Assembly (NCBI GenBank): GCA_018500075.1
Contig: JAHBAN010000147.1
Location: 1-15,596, forward strand
Direction: 5' to 3'
Source: Flavobacteriia bacterium
GTDB lineage: Bacteria > Bacteroidota > Bacteroidia > Flavobacteriales > Flavobacteriaceae
DNA length: 15,596 nt
Shown here one piece after another: positions 1-4,968 of this stretch. The position numbers and the translations under genes are program-made. Position 1 is the first letter of the stretch; each line of letters begins with the position of its first letter. The notes under the pieces are model-generated. The model did no database searches. It was not told the origin of the DNA and worked only from the letters and a program-made list of their open reading frames with translations.

Positions 1-132
1 CTCCTCCAGCCCTGCTGGCGGCACGTTTGGCGCTTCAAAGCCATCGCGCGTGCCAAGAACACTGCGCAGCCGCAGGATCAAAAAAATCGCAATTCCGGCA
101 AGGACAAGCAACTGAAGAATGGGCAAATTCAT
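1..132 (-). CDS. Tim44/TimA-domain inner-membrane protein, N-terminal 44 residues only
   Basis: The first 44 codons of a leftward gene cut by the window edge. The peptide starts MNLPILQLLVLAGIAIFLIL and continues with a basic stretch and the run GTRDGFE. A single hydrophobic segment (about residues 4-22) followed by R-L-R and the 'VLGTRDGFE' region is typical of the N-terminus of alphaproteobacterial Tim44-like (TimA) proteins, which are anchored in the inner membrane with a soluble C-terminal Tim44 domain. That domain lies outside the window, so the call rests on the N-terminus and on the neighbours: a Tim44-like gene divergent from fxsA-secB is the usual arrangement in Rhodobacterales. A GAGG ribosome-binding sequence precedes the ATG by about 6 bases. 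The exact role in bacteria is poorly defined; a link to membrane protein traffic is suggested by the neighbouring secB, but this is inference. Confidence 0.75.
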   Translation of the reverse strand, partial: MNLPILQLLVLAGIAIFLILRLRSVLGTRDGFEAPNVPPAGLEE

Positions 133-173
133 GTAAACCTCATTAAGTGAGCGTGGCAAATGGCGCTATCTGC

Positions 174-185
174 ACCTATGTAGGT
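174..185. repeat. 12-bp inverted repeat between the Tim44-like gene and fxsA
   Basis: ACCTATGTAGGT: 5-bp arms ACCTA/TAGGT around TG, in the 105-bp divergent gap between the Tim44-like gene and fxsA. It could be an operator or part of a promoter for either gene, but it is short enough to be chance. No convincing sigma-70 promoter was identified in this gap. Confidence 0.3.
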
Positions 186-237
186 TATGGGCGTCTTCAA
201 GTCTACTACGCCCAATGACAAGCAGGAGATTAAGAAA

Positions 238-717
238 ATGTGGCTCTTGATTGCGTTTATCGCAGTGCCCCTCATAGAAATCGCGCTTTTTATACAGGTG
301 GGCGGGGCGATTGGCCTTTGGCCGACGTTGCTTATCGTGGTGCTCACGGCCATGGCCGGCACATCCTTGATCCGCAATCAGGGCGCGCTGGCCCTGAACA
401 ATCTGCGCAGCTCGTTCAATGACCTGCGGGATCCGACAGAGCCGTTGGCCCACGGTGCCATGATCCTGTTTTCAGGCGCGCTCCTGCTCACCCCCGGCTT
501 CTTCACGGATGCGCTCGGGTTCCTGCTGCTCGTCCCTGCTGTCCGACACGCGGTCTTTGTCTATCTGCGCAGTCGCGTCAAAGTTCAAAGCTTCTCCTCT
601 CACCCGGACCAGAGGCCGCACAGCGCCGCCCAAAGCGACATTATCGACGGCGACTATCACGAAATCAGCGAGACAAAGCGCCAAACCCACCCGCCATCAG
701 GCTGGACAAAACACTAG
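238..717 (+). CDS. fxsA: FxsA family cytoplasmic membrane protein
   Basis: 159 residues. The start ATG at 238 is chosen because AGGAG (224-228) sits 9 bases upstream and the protein then begins MWLLIAFIAVPLIEIALFIQ, which aligns with the usual FxsA start; the in-frame ATG at 187 would add 17 non-hydrophobic residues. Hydrophobic segments are seen at about 2-19, 25-41 and 70-100. The conserved run 'FIQVGGAIGLWPT' and the 'LIRNQG' turn follow the first segment. The tail after about residue 110 is polar and low in conservation. In E. coli, overproduction of FxsA relieves exclusion of phage T7 by the F plasmid (established for the family), but its normal job is unknown. It is followed after 75 bp by secB on the same strand, so the two may be co-transcribed. 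Confidence 0.88.
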   Translation: MWLLIAFIAVPLIEIALFIQVGGAIGLWPTLLIVVLTAMAGTSLIRNQGALALNNLRSSFNDLRDPTEPLAHGAMILFSGALLLTPGFFTDALGFLLLVPAVRHAVFVYLRSRVKVQSFSSHPDQRPHSAAQSDIIDGDYHEISETKRQTHPPSGWTKH

Positions 718-733
718 GGCATTGAGGCCCGCT

Positions 734-751
734 TGCCTTCTTGCTAAGGCA
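734..751 (+). other. Small hairpin in the fxsA-secB gap
   Basis: TGCCTT-CTTGCT-AAGGCA: a perfect 6-bp stem with a 6-base loop between the fxsA stop and the secB start. There is no T-tract after it, so it is not a standard intrinsic terminator. It may be an mRNA-stabilising or attenuating hairpin that lowers read-through into secB. Confidence 0.35.
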
Positions 752-792
752 GTCACCAAGAATGTCCACAAGACTTTTCAATGGAGAAAATC

Positions 793-1290
793 ATGGCCGA
801 GAATGGCGCAGCCGAAGCCCCTGTCGAAACCCCCCAAATCAAGATGAACGTGGTCAACCAGTTCATTCGCGATCTGTCGTTTGAAAACATCCTTGCCCAA
901 AAAGGCGTGCAGGGTGAGGTCACGCCCGATGTCAATGTTCAGGTCAATCTCGACGCCAAGAAGCGCTCCGCAGAGCACCAGTATGAAGTCGCCATCAAGC
1001 TGGCTGTGACCTCGGTGAACAAAACCAACACCGCCGAAAAGCTCTTCCTGATGGAAGTCGATTACGTTGGCATCTTTAACATTGAAGGCGTGCCAGAAGA
1101 CCAGCTGCACCCCTTCCTTCTGATCGAATGCCCGCGCCTGCTGTTCCCGTTCCTGCGCCGCATTGTGTCTGACGTAACGCGCGATGGCGGGTTCCCGCCG
1201 CTCAATCTGGAAACAATCGACTTCATGGCGCTCTACCGCCAAGAGCTTATGCGCCGTCAGGCCGAAGAGGGCAAAAAGCTCGACGCCTGA
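793..1290 (+). CDS. secB: Protein-export chaperone SecB
   Basis: 165 residues. SecB is a cytosolic tetrameric chaperone that keeps precursor proteins unfolded and hands them to SecA for export through SecYEG (established for the family). The peptide has the typical acidic/Ala-rich N-terminus, then INMNVV-like 'IKMNVVNQFIRDLSFENI' (about 16-33), 'VNVQVNLDAKK', the 'EVDYVGIFNIEGV' strand and the 'ECPRLLFPFLRRIVSDVTRDGGFPP' core, and 'LETIDFMALYRQ' near the end. The ATG at 793 is preferred over the ATG at 781 because GGAG (783-786) lies 6 bases before it; the 781 start would overlap that site. The length is normal. The stop codon directly abuts the stop of convergent dnaQ, leaving no room for a terminator between them. 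Confidence 0.96.
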   Translation: MAENGAAEAPVETPQIKMNVVNQFIRDLSFENILAQKGVQGEVTPDVNVQVNLDAKKRSAEHQYEVAIKLAVTSVNKTNTAEKLFLMEVDYVGIFNIEGVPEDQLHPFLLIECPRLLFPFLRRIVSDVTRDGGFPPLNLETIDFMALYRQELMRRQAEEGKKLDA

Positions 1291-1980
1291 TCAGCCCAGC
1301 TTTTTCCAAAGTGCGCCGTCGCCCAGGCTTTCTACAAAAGCCTCATGGGCGGCGGCTTCTTTTTGGCTGATACGTGGGGCCAAAGGCGTTTCGCGCGGCT
1401 GTGGCCGCCAACGGCCATCGGCCCCCTGTGTTTCATTCTTTGACTTGGTTGAAAGCGCAAAATCAGGCTGTTTGCCACCAATCAGCTCAAGATAGACTTC
1501 CGCCAGAATTTCTGAGTCAAGCAAAGCGCCATGCAGCGTGCGCGACGAATTATCAATATTGAAACGGCGGCACAAAGCATCCAGCGAGGCTGGCGAGCCA
1601 GGAAATTTCTTGCGCGCGATCTCAAGCGTATCAAGCGCCTGACTCATCGGAAGCGTCGGCAGGTTCATCCATTTCAGCTCGGCGTTGAGAAACTTCATGT
1701 CAAACGCCGCGTTGTGAATGACAAGCGTCGAGTCTTGCACAAACTCAAGAAACGCCTGACCGATCTGGGCAAATTTGGGCTTATCCGCCAGAAACTCGTC
1801 GCCAAGCCCATGCACCGCAAAGGCCTCCTGCGGCATCCCGCGCTCGGGATTGATATATTGGTGATAGGTCCGGCCCGTTGGCACATGGTTAAAAAGCTCA
1901 ACCGCGCCAATCTCGACAATTCGGTCGCCTTGCATCGGCTCAAAACCGGTGGTCTCTGTATCCAGCACAATTTCACGCAT
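1291..1980 (-). CDS. dnaQ: DNA polymerase III epsilon subunit (3'-5' proofreading exonuclease)
   Basis: 229 residues. It removes misincorporated bases during chromosome replication as part of the Pol III core (established for the family). DEDDh exonuclease motifs are all present: ExoI D7-T-E9 in 'LDTETTGFEP', ExoII 'HNAAFDMKFLN' with D94, and ExoIII H150-G-A-L-L-D155. The C-terminal third (about 175-229) is Gln/Arg/Lys-rich and ends in a short conserved 'AHEAFVESLGDGALWKK' helix, probably the polymerase alpha-binding tail. The ATG at 1978-1980 is chosen; a TTG one codon upstream is possible but gives an extra Met. The start overlaps the coaE stop by 8 bp (ATGCGTGA), so translation is likely coupled. 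It is the last gene of the maf-aroE-coaE-dnaQ operon, and transcription runs away from oriC. Confidence 0.96.
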   Translation of the reverse strand: MREIVLDTETTGFEPMQGDRIVEIGAVELFNHVPTGRTYHQYINPERGMPQEAFAVHGLGDEFLADKPKFAQIGQAFLEFVQDSTLVIHNAAFDMKFLNAELKWMNLPTLPMSQALDTLEIARKKFPGSPASLDALCRRFNIDNSSRTLHGALLDSEILAEVYLELIGGKQPDFALSTKSKNETQGADGRWRPQPRETPLAPRISQKEAAAHEAFVESLGDGALWKKLG

Positions 1981-2566
1981 CAACCAGCCCAGCCCTAATC
2001 TCTTTCACAATCGCCTTCACCTGCGCTTCAGCGCCCGCAATCGTATCTGTTGTAACAATATAATCCGCCCGCGCGCGCTTTTCCACATCCGGCAGTTGCT
2101 TGGACTTAATCGCCGCAAACTGGGCCTCGCTCATGGTGCCCCGCGCCAGAACCCGCGCGCGCTGTGTCGCCTCATCTGCCGTCACAACAACAACCCGATC
2201 CATCATGCGCTCACTGCCCTTTTCAAACAGCAGCGGAATATCAAAAACCAGAATATCGCTCGCCGCAGTGTCGGCAAATTGCGCCCGGTCTGCAGCCACC
2301 AAGGGATGAACGATTTTTTCGATCTCGGCCAATGCCGCCGGATCTTCCCCTATGATGTCTTTCAACGCCTCGCGCGAAACGGCCCCGCCAATCACAGCCG
2401 CCGGAAACGCCGCTTGCATCGGCGCTACAGCCAGACCGCCCACATCATAGAGCCTGTGCACCGCCGCGTCCGCGTCCCAAACAGCACAGCCCTCGGCGGC
2501 AAACATCTTCGCCGTGGTCGATTTGCCCATGCCGATCGAGCCGGTCAATCCAAGACGATACCCCAT
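1973..2566 (-). CDS. coaE: Dephospho-CoA kinase
   Basis: 197 residues. It phosphorylates the 3'-hydroxyl of dephospho-CoA with ATP, the last step of CoA synthesis, in the cytosol (established for the family). The P-loop 'GSIGMGKST' is at 9-17, followed by the substrate-site run 'VWDADAAVHRLY' (about 29-40), the 'IVHPLV' segment and 'VFDIPLLFEKG', the CoA-binding 'P-L-L-F-E' motif of the family. Length is normal. The ATG forms TGATG with the aroE stop (1-bp overlap) and the 3' end overlaps dnaQ by 8 bp, so it lies in the middle of a translationally linked operon. A conserved pairing with aroE and dnaQ is common in Rhodobacterales. Confidence 0.96.
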   Translation of the reverse strand: MGYRLGLTGSIGMGKSTTAKMFAAEGCAVWDADAAVHRLYDVGGLAVAPMQAAFPAAVIGGAVSREALKDIIGEDPAALAEIEKIVHPLVAADRAQFADTAASDILVFDIPLLFEKGSERMMDRVVVVTADEATQRARVLARGTMSEAQFAAIKSKQLPDVEKRARADYIVTTDTIAGAEAQVKAIVKEIRAGLVDA

Positions 2567-3399
2567 CAGCGCAAAACAGCCGCGCGGGTTTCGTCTGTCA
2601 CTTGTGGCCGAACTCCGAACCAGCGCTCGAAAGCCGGCACCGCCTGATGCAGCAGCATCCCGAGGCCATCAACCGTCACACACCCCGCCTCATTGGCCTC
2701 GGTGAGCAAATGGGTCATCAAAGGCGCATAAACAAGATCGGTGACCAAAGCCCCCTTTTGCAAGCCATCCAGCGGAACCCGCAACGGCGGCTTGCCCAGC
2801 ATACCGAGCGATGTCGTGTTGATGACAGTTGCCGCATCTTCCAGCATATTGCCCGCCTGAACCCAGTCAACCACCCGCAATCTATTGCCAAAATCGGCTC
2901 TCAGCGTCTCGGCGCGCGCCTTTGTGCGGTTTGAAATCAGAATTTCAGGCACACCGACCTCGACAAGCGCCGCGATAACAGCCCGCGCCGCGCCACCCGC
3001 CCCAAGGATCGCCGCCGGCCCTGCTTTCGGGTCCCAGTCCGGCGCTTTCTGTCGCAAGTTCTGGATAAATCCATAGCTGTCTGTGTTGTCCGCATGGATC
3101 TTGCCATCTTTGCGGAAAATGAGCGTGTTCGCCGACCCGATCAGCGCCGCACGATCTGTCACCAGATCAGCAAACGCCATGACCTTCTCTTTATAAGGCA
3201 CCGTCACATTCACGCCGACAAATCCCATTTTCGGCAGGGTTTTGACAATATGCTCAAGATCCTCCTGAGCCACATCAATCGGAATATAATGCCCCGCAAT
3301 CCCGAGCGTCTTTAGCCAATGCGTATGCAGCGCCGGCGATTTTGAGTGCGCGATCGGCGAGCCGATAACACCCGCCAGAGGAATCTTCGTCAAACTCAT
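2566..3399 (-). CDS. aroE: Shikimate dehydrogenase (NADP+)
   Basis: 277 residues. It reduces 3-dehydroshikimate to shikimate with NADPH in the aromatic amino acid pathway (established for the family). The shikimate-binding serines are in 'SKSP' (S19, S21), the catalytic lysine K70 is in 'VNVTVPYK', and the partner aspartate D107 is in 'ADNTDSYG', with N91 in 'GSANTL'. The NADP-binding loop is 'GAGGAARA' at 133-140 and the adenine phosphate site 'NRTK' at 157-160. The C-terminal 'DGLGMLLHQAVPAFERWFG' helix is typical. Length is normal and all key residues are present. The start ATG overlaps the maf stop by 4 bp (ATGA), and its stop overlaps the coaE start by one base. Confidence 0.97.
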   Translation of the reverse strand: MSLTKIPLAGVIGSPIAHSKSPALHTHWLKTLGIAGHYIPIDVAQEDLEHIVKTLPKMGFVGVNVTVPYKEKVMAFADLVTDRAALIGSANTLIFRKDGKIHADNTDSYGFIQNLRQKAPDWDPKAGPAAILGAGGAARAVIAALVEVGVPEILISNRTKARAETLRADFGNRLRVVDWVQAGNMLEDAATVINTTSLGMLGKPPLRVPLDGLQKGALVTDLVYAPLMTHLLTEANEAGCVTVDGLGMLLHQAVPAFERWFGVRPQVTDETRAAVLR

Positions 3400-3995
3400 G
3401 CCCTAAGGTCTCCCGAGACAGTCAGGTAATTGATCATTTCTACAAGCGGCAGCCCGAGGATCGTAAAATAATCGCCCTCGATACGGCTGAAAAGCCGCAC
3501 GCCCTCTTCCTCAAGCTTATAGCCCCCGACCGAGCTTTGAAGGCTGGGCCAATTGCGGTCAACATATTCCTCAAGATATGAGTCCGAAATATCGCGCATA
3601 TAAAGCCTCACCTGCCCGACATGGCGCCAAATCGGTTCAAGCTGATGATAAATCACAACCGCCGAGAGCAAGCTATGGCGCTTTGTGCGCAGCGCTTTAA
3701 TCTGGGCTTTGGCCTCCTCGGGCGTTTGGGGCTTTGACAGGATTTTGCCGTCACTGTCGAGCACCTGATCACATCCGATCACCAGCTTGTCAGGGTGCTT
3801 TCCGCCGATCTTGCGGGCCTTTGCTTCGGCCAGCGTATCGGCAATATCCCGCGGCGTGGCGTGCTCGGCAACAAGCGACATCTTGATCATATCTTCATCA
3901 ACCCGAGGCACACTCACCTCATGCGCAATTCCTGCGTTCAACAGCATTTGCCGCCGTATCGCCGACCCCGAAGCAAGAACAATCTGCCGCGCCAT
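3396..3995 (-). CDS. maf: Maf family nucleotide pyrophosphatase
   Basis: 199 residues. Maf proteins hydrolyse modified or canonical nucleoside triphosphates to monophosphates and are viewed as housecleaning enzymes (established for the family); the exact substrate cannot be assigned here. The N-terminal phosphate-binding motif is 'LASGSAIRRQML' (about 6-17), the catalytic acid lies in 'VIGCDQVL', and 'KTQ/KPQTPEEA' and the C-terminal 'LPLVEMINYL' are typical. The ATG at 3993-3995 is chosen because GGGAG lies 8 bases upstream and the family starts just before the LASGS motif; an upstream ATG at 4049 would add 18 unrelated residues. Its start codon and ribosome-binding spacer overlap a perfect DnaA box (3995-4003). 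It is the first gene of the leftward operon leaving oriC. Confidence 0.93.
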   Translation of the reverse strand: MARQIVLASGSAIRRQMLLNAGIAHEVSVPRVDEDMIKMSLVAEHATPRDIADTLAEAKARKIGGKHPDKLVIGCDQVLDSDGKILSKPQTPEEAKAQIKALRTKRHSLLSAVVIYHQLEPIWRHVGQVRLYMRDISDSYLEEYVDRNWPSLQSSVGGYKLEEEGVRLFSRIEGDYFTILGLPLVEMINYLTVSGDLRA

Positions 3996-4003
3996 GTGGA
4001 TAA
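3995..4003 (-). promoter_or_regulatory. Perfect DnaA box TTATCCACA
   Basis: TGTGGATAA on the plus strand is the exact reverse complement of the DnaA consensus TTATCCACA. It overlaps the first base of the maf start codon and the maf ribosome-binding spacer, so DnaA bound here could also block maf expression. Confidence 0.85.
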
Positions 4004-4008
4004 CTCCC
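3998..4008 (+). repeat. 11-bp direct repeat, copy 1 (GGATAACTCCC)
   Basis: GGATAACTCCC occurs at 3998-4008 and again exactly at 4125-4135, 127 bp apart and both in the origin gap. Copy 1 includes most of the perfect DnaA box. On the minus strand it reads GGGAGTTATCC and supplies the maf Shine-Dalgarno GGGAG. Confidence 0.7.
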
Positions 4009-4015
4009 GTAAATC

Positions 4016-4030
4016 TTAACGGATAGTTAA
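4016..4030. promoter_or_regulatory. Perfect CtrA box TTAA-N7-TTAA
   Basis: TTAACGGATAGTTAA matches the full CtrA consensus TTAA-N7-TTAA. It lies 13 bp from the perfect DnaA box and overlaps the probable maf -10 element. In Caulobacter, CtrA bound at oriC represses initiation (established there); in Rhodobacterales CtrA is mostly tied to motility and gene transfer agent control, so a role at the origin would be inference. Confidence 0.65.
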
Positions 4031-4053
4031 TGCACAATACGTGGCACAATCAA
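4025..4053 (-). promoter_or_regulatory. Possible maf operon promoter
   Basis: On the minus strand TTGATT (4048-4053) is separated by 17 bases from TTAACT (4025-4030). The -35 is good and the -10 is weak (3 of 6). The -10 lies within the CtrA box, so if this promoter is real CtrA would be expected to compete with RNA polymerase. Moderate to low support. Confidence 0.35.
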
Positions 4054-4124
4054 CGCCGCCTTCCAAAACGGGGAAAACAGAGCCGCCCCACCGTGTTTGC
4101 AAGATATCCCTGACAGGTGGAAAA

Positions 4125-4135
4125 GGATAACTCCC
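4125..4135 (+). repeat. 11-bp direct repeat, copy 2 (GGATAACTCCC)
   Basis: Exact second copy of 3998-4008. Here the preceding bases are AAA, not TGT, so it holds only a degenerate DnaA box (AAAGGATAA). It may be a weak DnaA site or a site for another origin factor. Confidence 0.6.
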
Positions 4136-4164
4136 AAAGCCGGTCCACCCGCGCGCGCAAACAG

Positions 4165-4173
4165 TCATACACA
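4165..4173 (+). promoter_or_regulatory. DnaA box, one mismatch (TCATACACA)
   Basis: TCATACACA differs from TTATNCACA at the second base. It is 2 bp from the next box in the same orientation, and such tandem spacing is typical of an origin cluster. Confidence 0.6.
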
Positions 4174-4178
4174 GATTC
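4174..4178. promoter_or_regulatory. GANTC (CcrM-type methylation) site inside the DnaA box pair
   Basis: GATTC at 4174-4178 sits directly after one DnaA box and overlaps the start of the next. GANTC is methylated by CcrM in most alphaproteobacteria (established); methylation state here could affect DnaA binding (inference). Confidence 0.5.
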
Positions 4179-4184
4179 TCCACA
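4176..4184 (+). promoter_or_regulatory. DnaA box, one mismatch (TTCTCCACA)
   Basis: TTCTCCACA differs from TTATCCACA at the third base. It forms a tandem pair with the box at 4165-4173 and lies just left of the AT-rich stretch 4201-4240. Confidence 0.6.
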
Positions 4185-4200
4185 GGCTCTCGGGCAAGGA

Positions 4201-4240
4201 TTTATTCATAAATCTGTTTATTAACAATGTGTTAGATTTC
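4201..4240. other. AT-rich stretch, candidate unwinding element 1
   Basis: 32 of 40 bases are A or T. It begins with the inverted repeat TTTAT-TC-ATAAA (4201-4212) and lies just right of the tandem DnaA box pair. It is a candidate DNA unwinding element by composition and position only. Confidence 0.45.
4221..4235. promoter_or_regulatory. Near-perfect CtrA box TTAA-N7-TTAG
   Basis: TTAACAATGTGTTAG has one mismatch to TTAA-N7-TTAA. It lies within the AT-rich stretch between DnaA box groups. Because the region is AT-rich, a chance match is more likely than for the site at 4016. Confidence 0.45.
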
Positions 4241-4274
4241 CAAAAGACGCCAACCTTGCGCTTGATCGTCAAAA

Positions 4275-4283
4275 ATATACACA
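4275..4283 (+). promoter_or_regulatory. DnaA box, one mismatch (ATATACACA)
   Basis: ATATACACA differs from TTATNCACA only at the first base. It has the same orientation as the boxes at 4165, 4176 and 4310. Confidence 0.55.
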
Positions 4284-4309
4284 TCTGAGTAACCTTCTGG
4301 ACAACTCAA

Positions 4310-4318
4310 TAATCCACA
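4310..4318 (+). promoter_or_regulatory. DnaA box, one mismatch (TAATCCACA)
   Basis: TAATCCACA differs from TTATCCACA at the second base. It is the last box before the second AT-rich stretch (4331-4380), a box-to-AT-rich arrangement as at many origins. Confidence 0.6.
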
Positions 4319-4330
4319 GAAATTGGCCAG

Positions 4331-4380
4331 ACTACATAATCATCAACCTTTCTTTCTTTTATATTTATTATTAAGGGATC
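4331..4380. other. AT-rich stretch, candidate unwinding element 2
   Basis: 38 of 50 bases are A or T, with a pyrimidine-rich run (4346-4360) followed by a 14-base stretch with only A and T (4361-4374). It lies between the last DnaA box and the hemJ ribosome-binding site. It is the stronger candidate for origin melting, and may also hold the hemJ promoter, although no clear -35/-10 pair was found. Confidence 0.5.
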
Positions 4381-4398
4381 AAAGAAAGGATGGTGAAT

Positions 4399-4848
4399 AT
4401 GTCTGATCTTTTGGCCGATCTCTACCCATGGACCAAATCGCTCCATATCATGTCAGTGATGTCGTGGATGGCCGGGCTGTTCTACCTGCCCCGCCTCTTT
4501 GTGCATCACACAGAACAAAGCACAGCAGGCGATGAAAAAGACAGCCTCTTTCAAATGATGGAGCTGAAACTCTTCAAGCTCATCATGAACCCCGCAATGA
4601 TCGCCACGTGGCTCTTTGGCCTGTGCCTTGTCTTCACACCGGGGATCGTCGACTGGTCATCTGTCTGGCCCTGGACAAAAGCGCTGAGCGTCTTGGCCAT
4701 GACATGGTTTCACCATTGGCTCGGATACCGCCGCAAAGACTTTGTCAACGGACGCAACACGCGCTCAGGCCGCACCTACCGCATGATAAACGAATTGCCG
4801 ACTGTCCTGATGATCGTGATTGTGCTCTCAGTGGTCGTTAAATTCTAA
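4399..4848 (+). CDS. hemJ: Protoporphyrinogen IX oxidase HemJ
   Basis: 149 residues. HemJ oxidises protoporphyrinogen IX to protoporphyrin IX in the inner membrane, the penultimate step of haem synthesis, in bacteria that lack HemG/HemY (established for the family). Hydrophobic segments are at about 13-34, 56-76, 84-102 and 129-148. The hallmark 'LYPWTKSLHIMSVMSWMAGLFYLPRL'-type first segment carries the conserved His of the family near residue 17. Basic 'GYRRKDFVNGRN' follows the third segment, then 'YRMINELPTVLMI' near the end. The ATG at 4399 is chosen because AAGGA (4386-4390) lies 8 bases upstream; an ATG at 4390 overlaps that site. It is the first rightward gene after oriC and is followed by rho with its own promoter. 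Confidence 0.92.
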   Translation: MSDLLADLYPWTKSLHIMSVMSWMAGLFYLPRLFVHHTEQSTAGDEKDSLFQMMELKLFKLIMNPAMIATWLFGLCLVFTPGIVDWSSVWPWTKALSVLAMTWFHHWLGYRRKDFVNGRNTRSGRTYRMINELPTVLMIVIVLSVVVKF

Positions 4849-4852
4849 TTTA

Positions 4853-4881
4853 TTGACTCATTGGCCCCTCGCGCGTATCTG
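4853..4881 (+). promoter_or_regulatory. Probable rho promoter
   Basis: TTGACT (4853-4858, 5 of 6), a 17-base spacer, then TATCTG (4876-4881, 3 of 6). It starts 5 bp after the hemJ stop and would give a leader of about 80 bases before rho. A GANTC site (GACTC, 4855-4859) overlaps the -35 hexamer. Confidence 0.5.
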
Positions 4882-4937
4882 GAAGCCAAGCCTGCCCGTT
4901 CTGGGAGCACAGGTCATCCCATTCTCCATTCTATCAA

Positions 4938-4956
4938 ACGCCGCTCCTGCGGGCGT
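4938..4956 (+). other. Stem-loop in the rho leader
   Basis: ACGCCGC (4938-4944), loop TCCT, then GCgGGCGT (4949-4956) form a 7-bp GC-rich stem with one bulged G (4951). It ends 12 bases before the rho ATG and abuts the only candidate ribosome-binding sequence (TAGAGG, 4956-4961). It could limit rho translation or act in leader control. There is no T-tract, so it is not an intrinsic terminator. Confidence 0.5.
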
Positions 4957-4968
4957 AGAGGCCATGCT

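Larger units (their letters stand above)
3995..4398. other. oriC: Probable chromosomal replication origin oriC
   Basis: The 403-bp gap between maf (leftward) and hemJ (rightward). Seen directly: one perfect DnaA box, four one-mismatch boxes (listed separately), an 11-bp direct repeat, a perfect CtrA box, a near-perfect CtrA box, and two AT-rich stretches (4201-4240, 32 of 40 bases A/T; 4331-4380, 38 of 50). Gene direction switches here, so most nearby genes would be leading-strand on both arms, and parS and parAB lie a few kb away. These are standard marks of an alphaproteobacterial origin. No credible protein-coding gene fills the gap. Unlike Caulobacter, hemE is not adjacent here. Function is inferred; no replication data are available from the sequence. 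Confidence 0.85.

Noticed and set aside
734..751. Hairpin after fxsA as an intrinsic terminator
   Set aside because: The stem is short and no T-tract follows, so it was listed only as a hairpin.
1949..2647. 232-codon plus-strand frame opposite coaE
   Set aside because: Antisense to a complete coaE with all motifs; the composition is rich in Arg, His, Pro and Asn, typical of a shadow frame.
4097..4288. 63-codon plus-strand frame within the origin gap
   Set aside because: It starts with TTG without a ribosome-binding site, has no domain, and runs across DnaA boxes and AT-rich DNA; best read as non-coding origin sequence.
4604..4609. CACGTG core within hemJ as a possible third parS
   Set aside because: Only the central 6 bases match; the flanking TGTTT/AAACA arms are absent.
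4861..4968. N-terminal extension of Rho from a TTG
   Set aside because: The 36 extra residues do not resemble Rho, and the region holds the probable promoter spacer, -10 element and leader hairpin.
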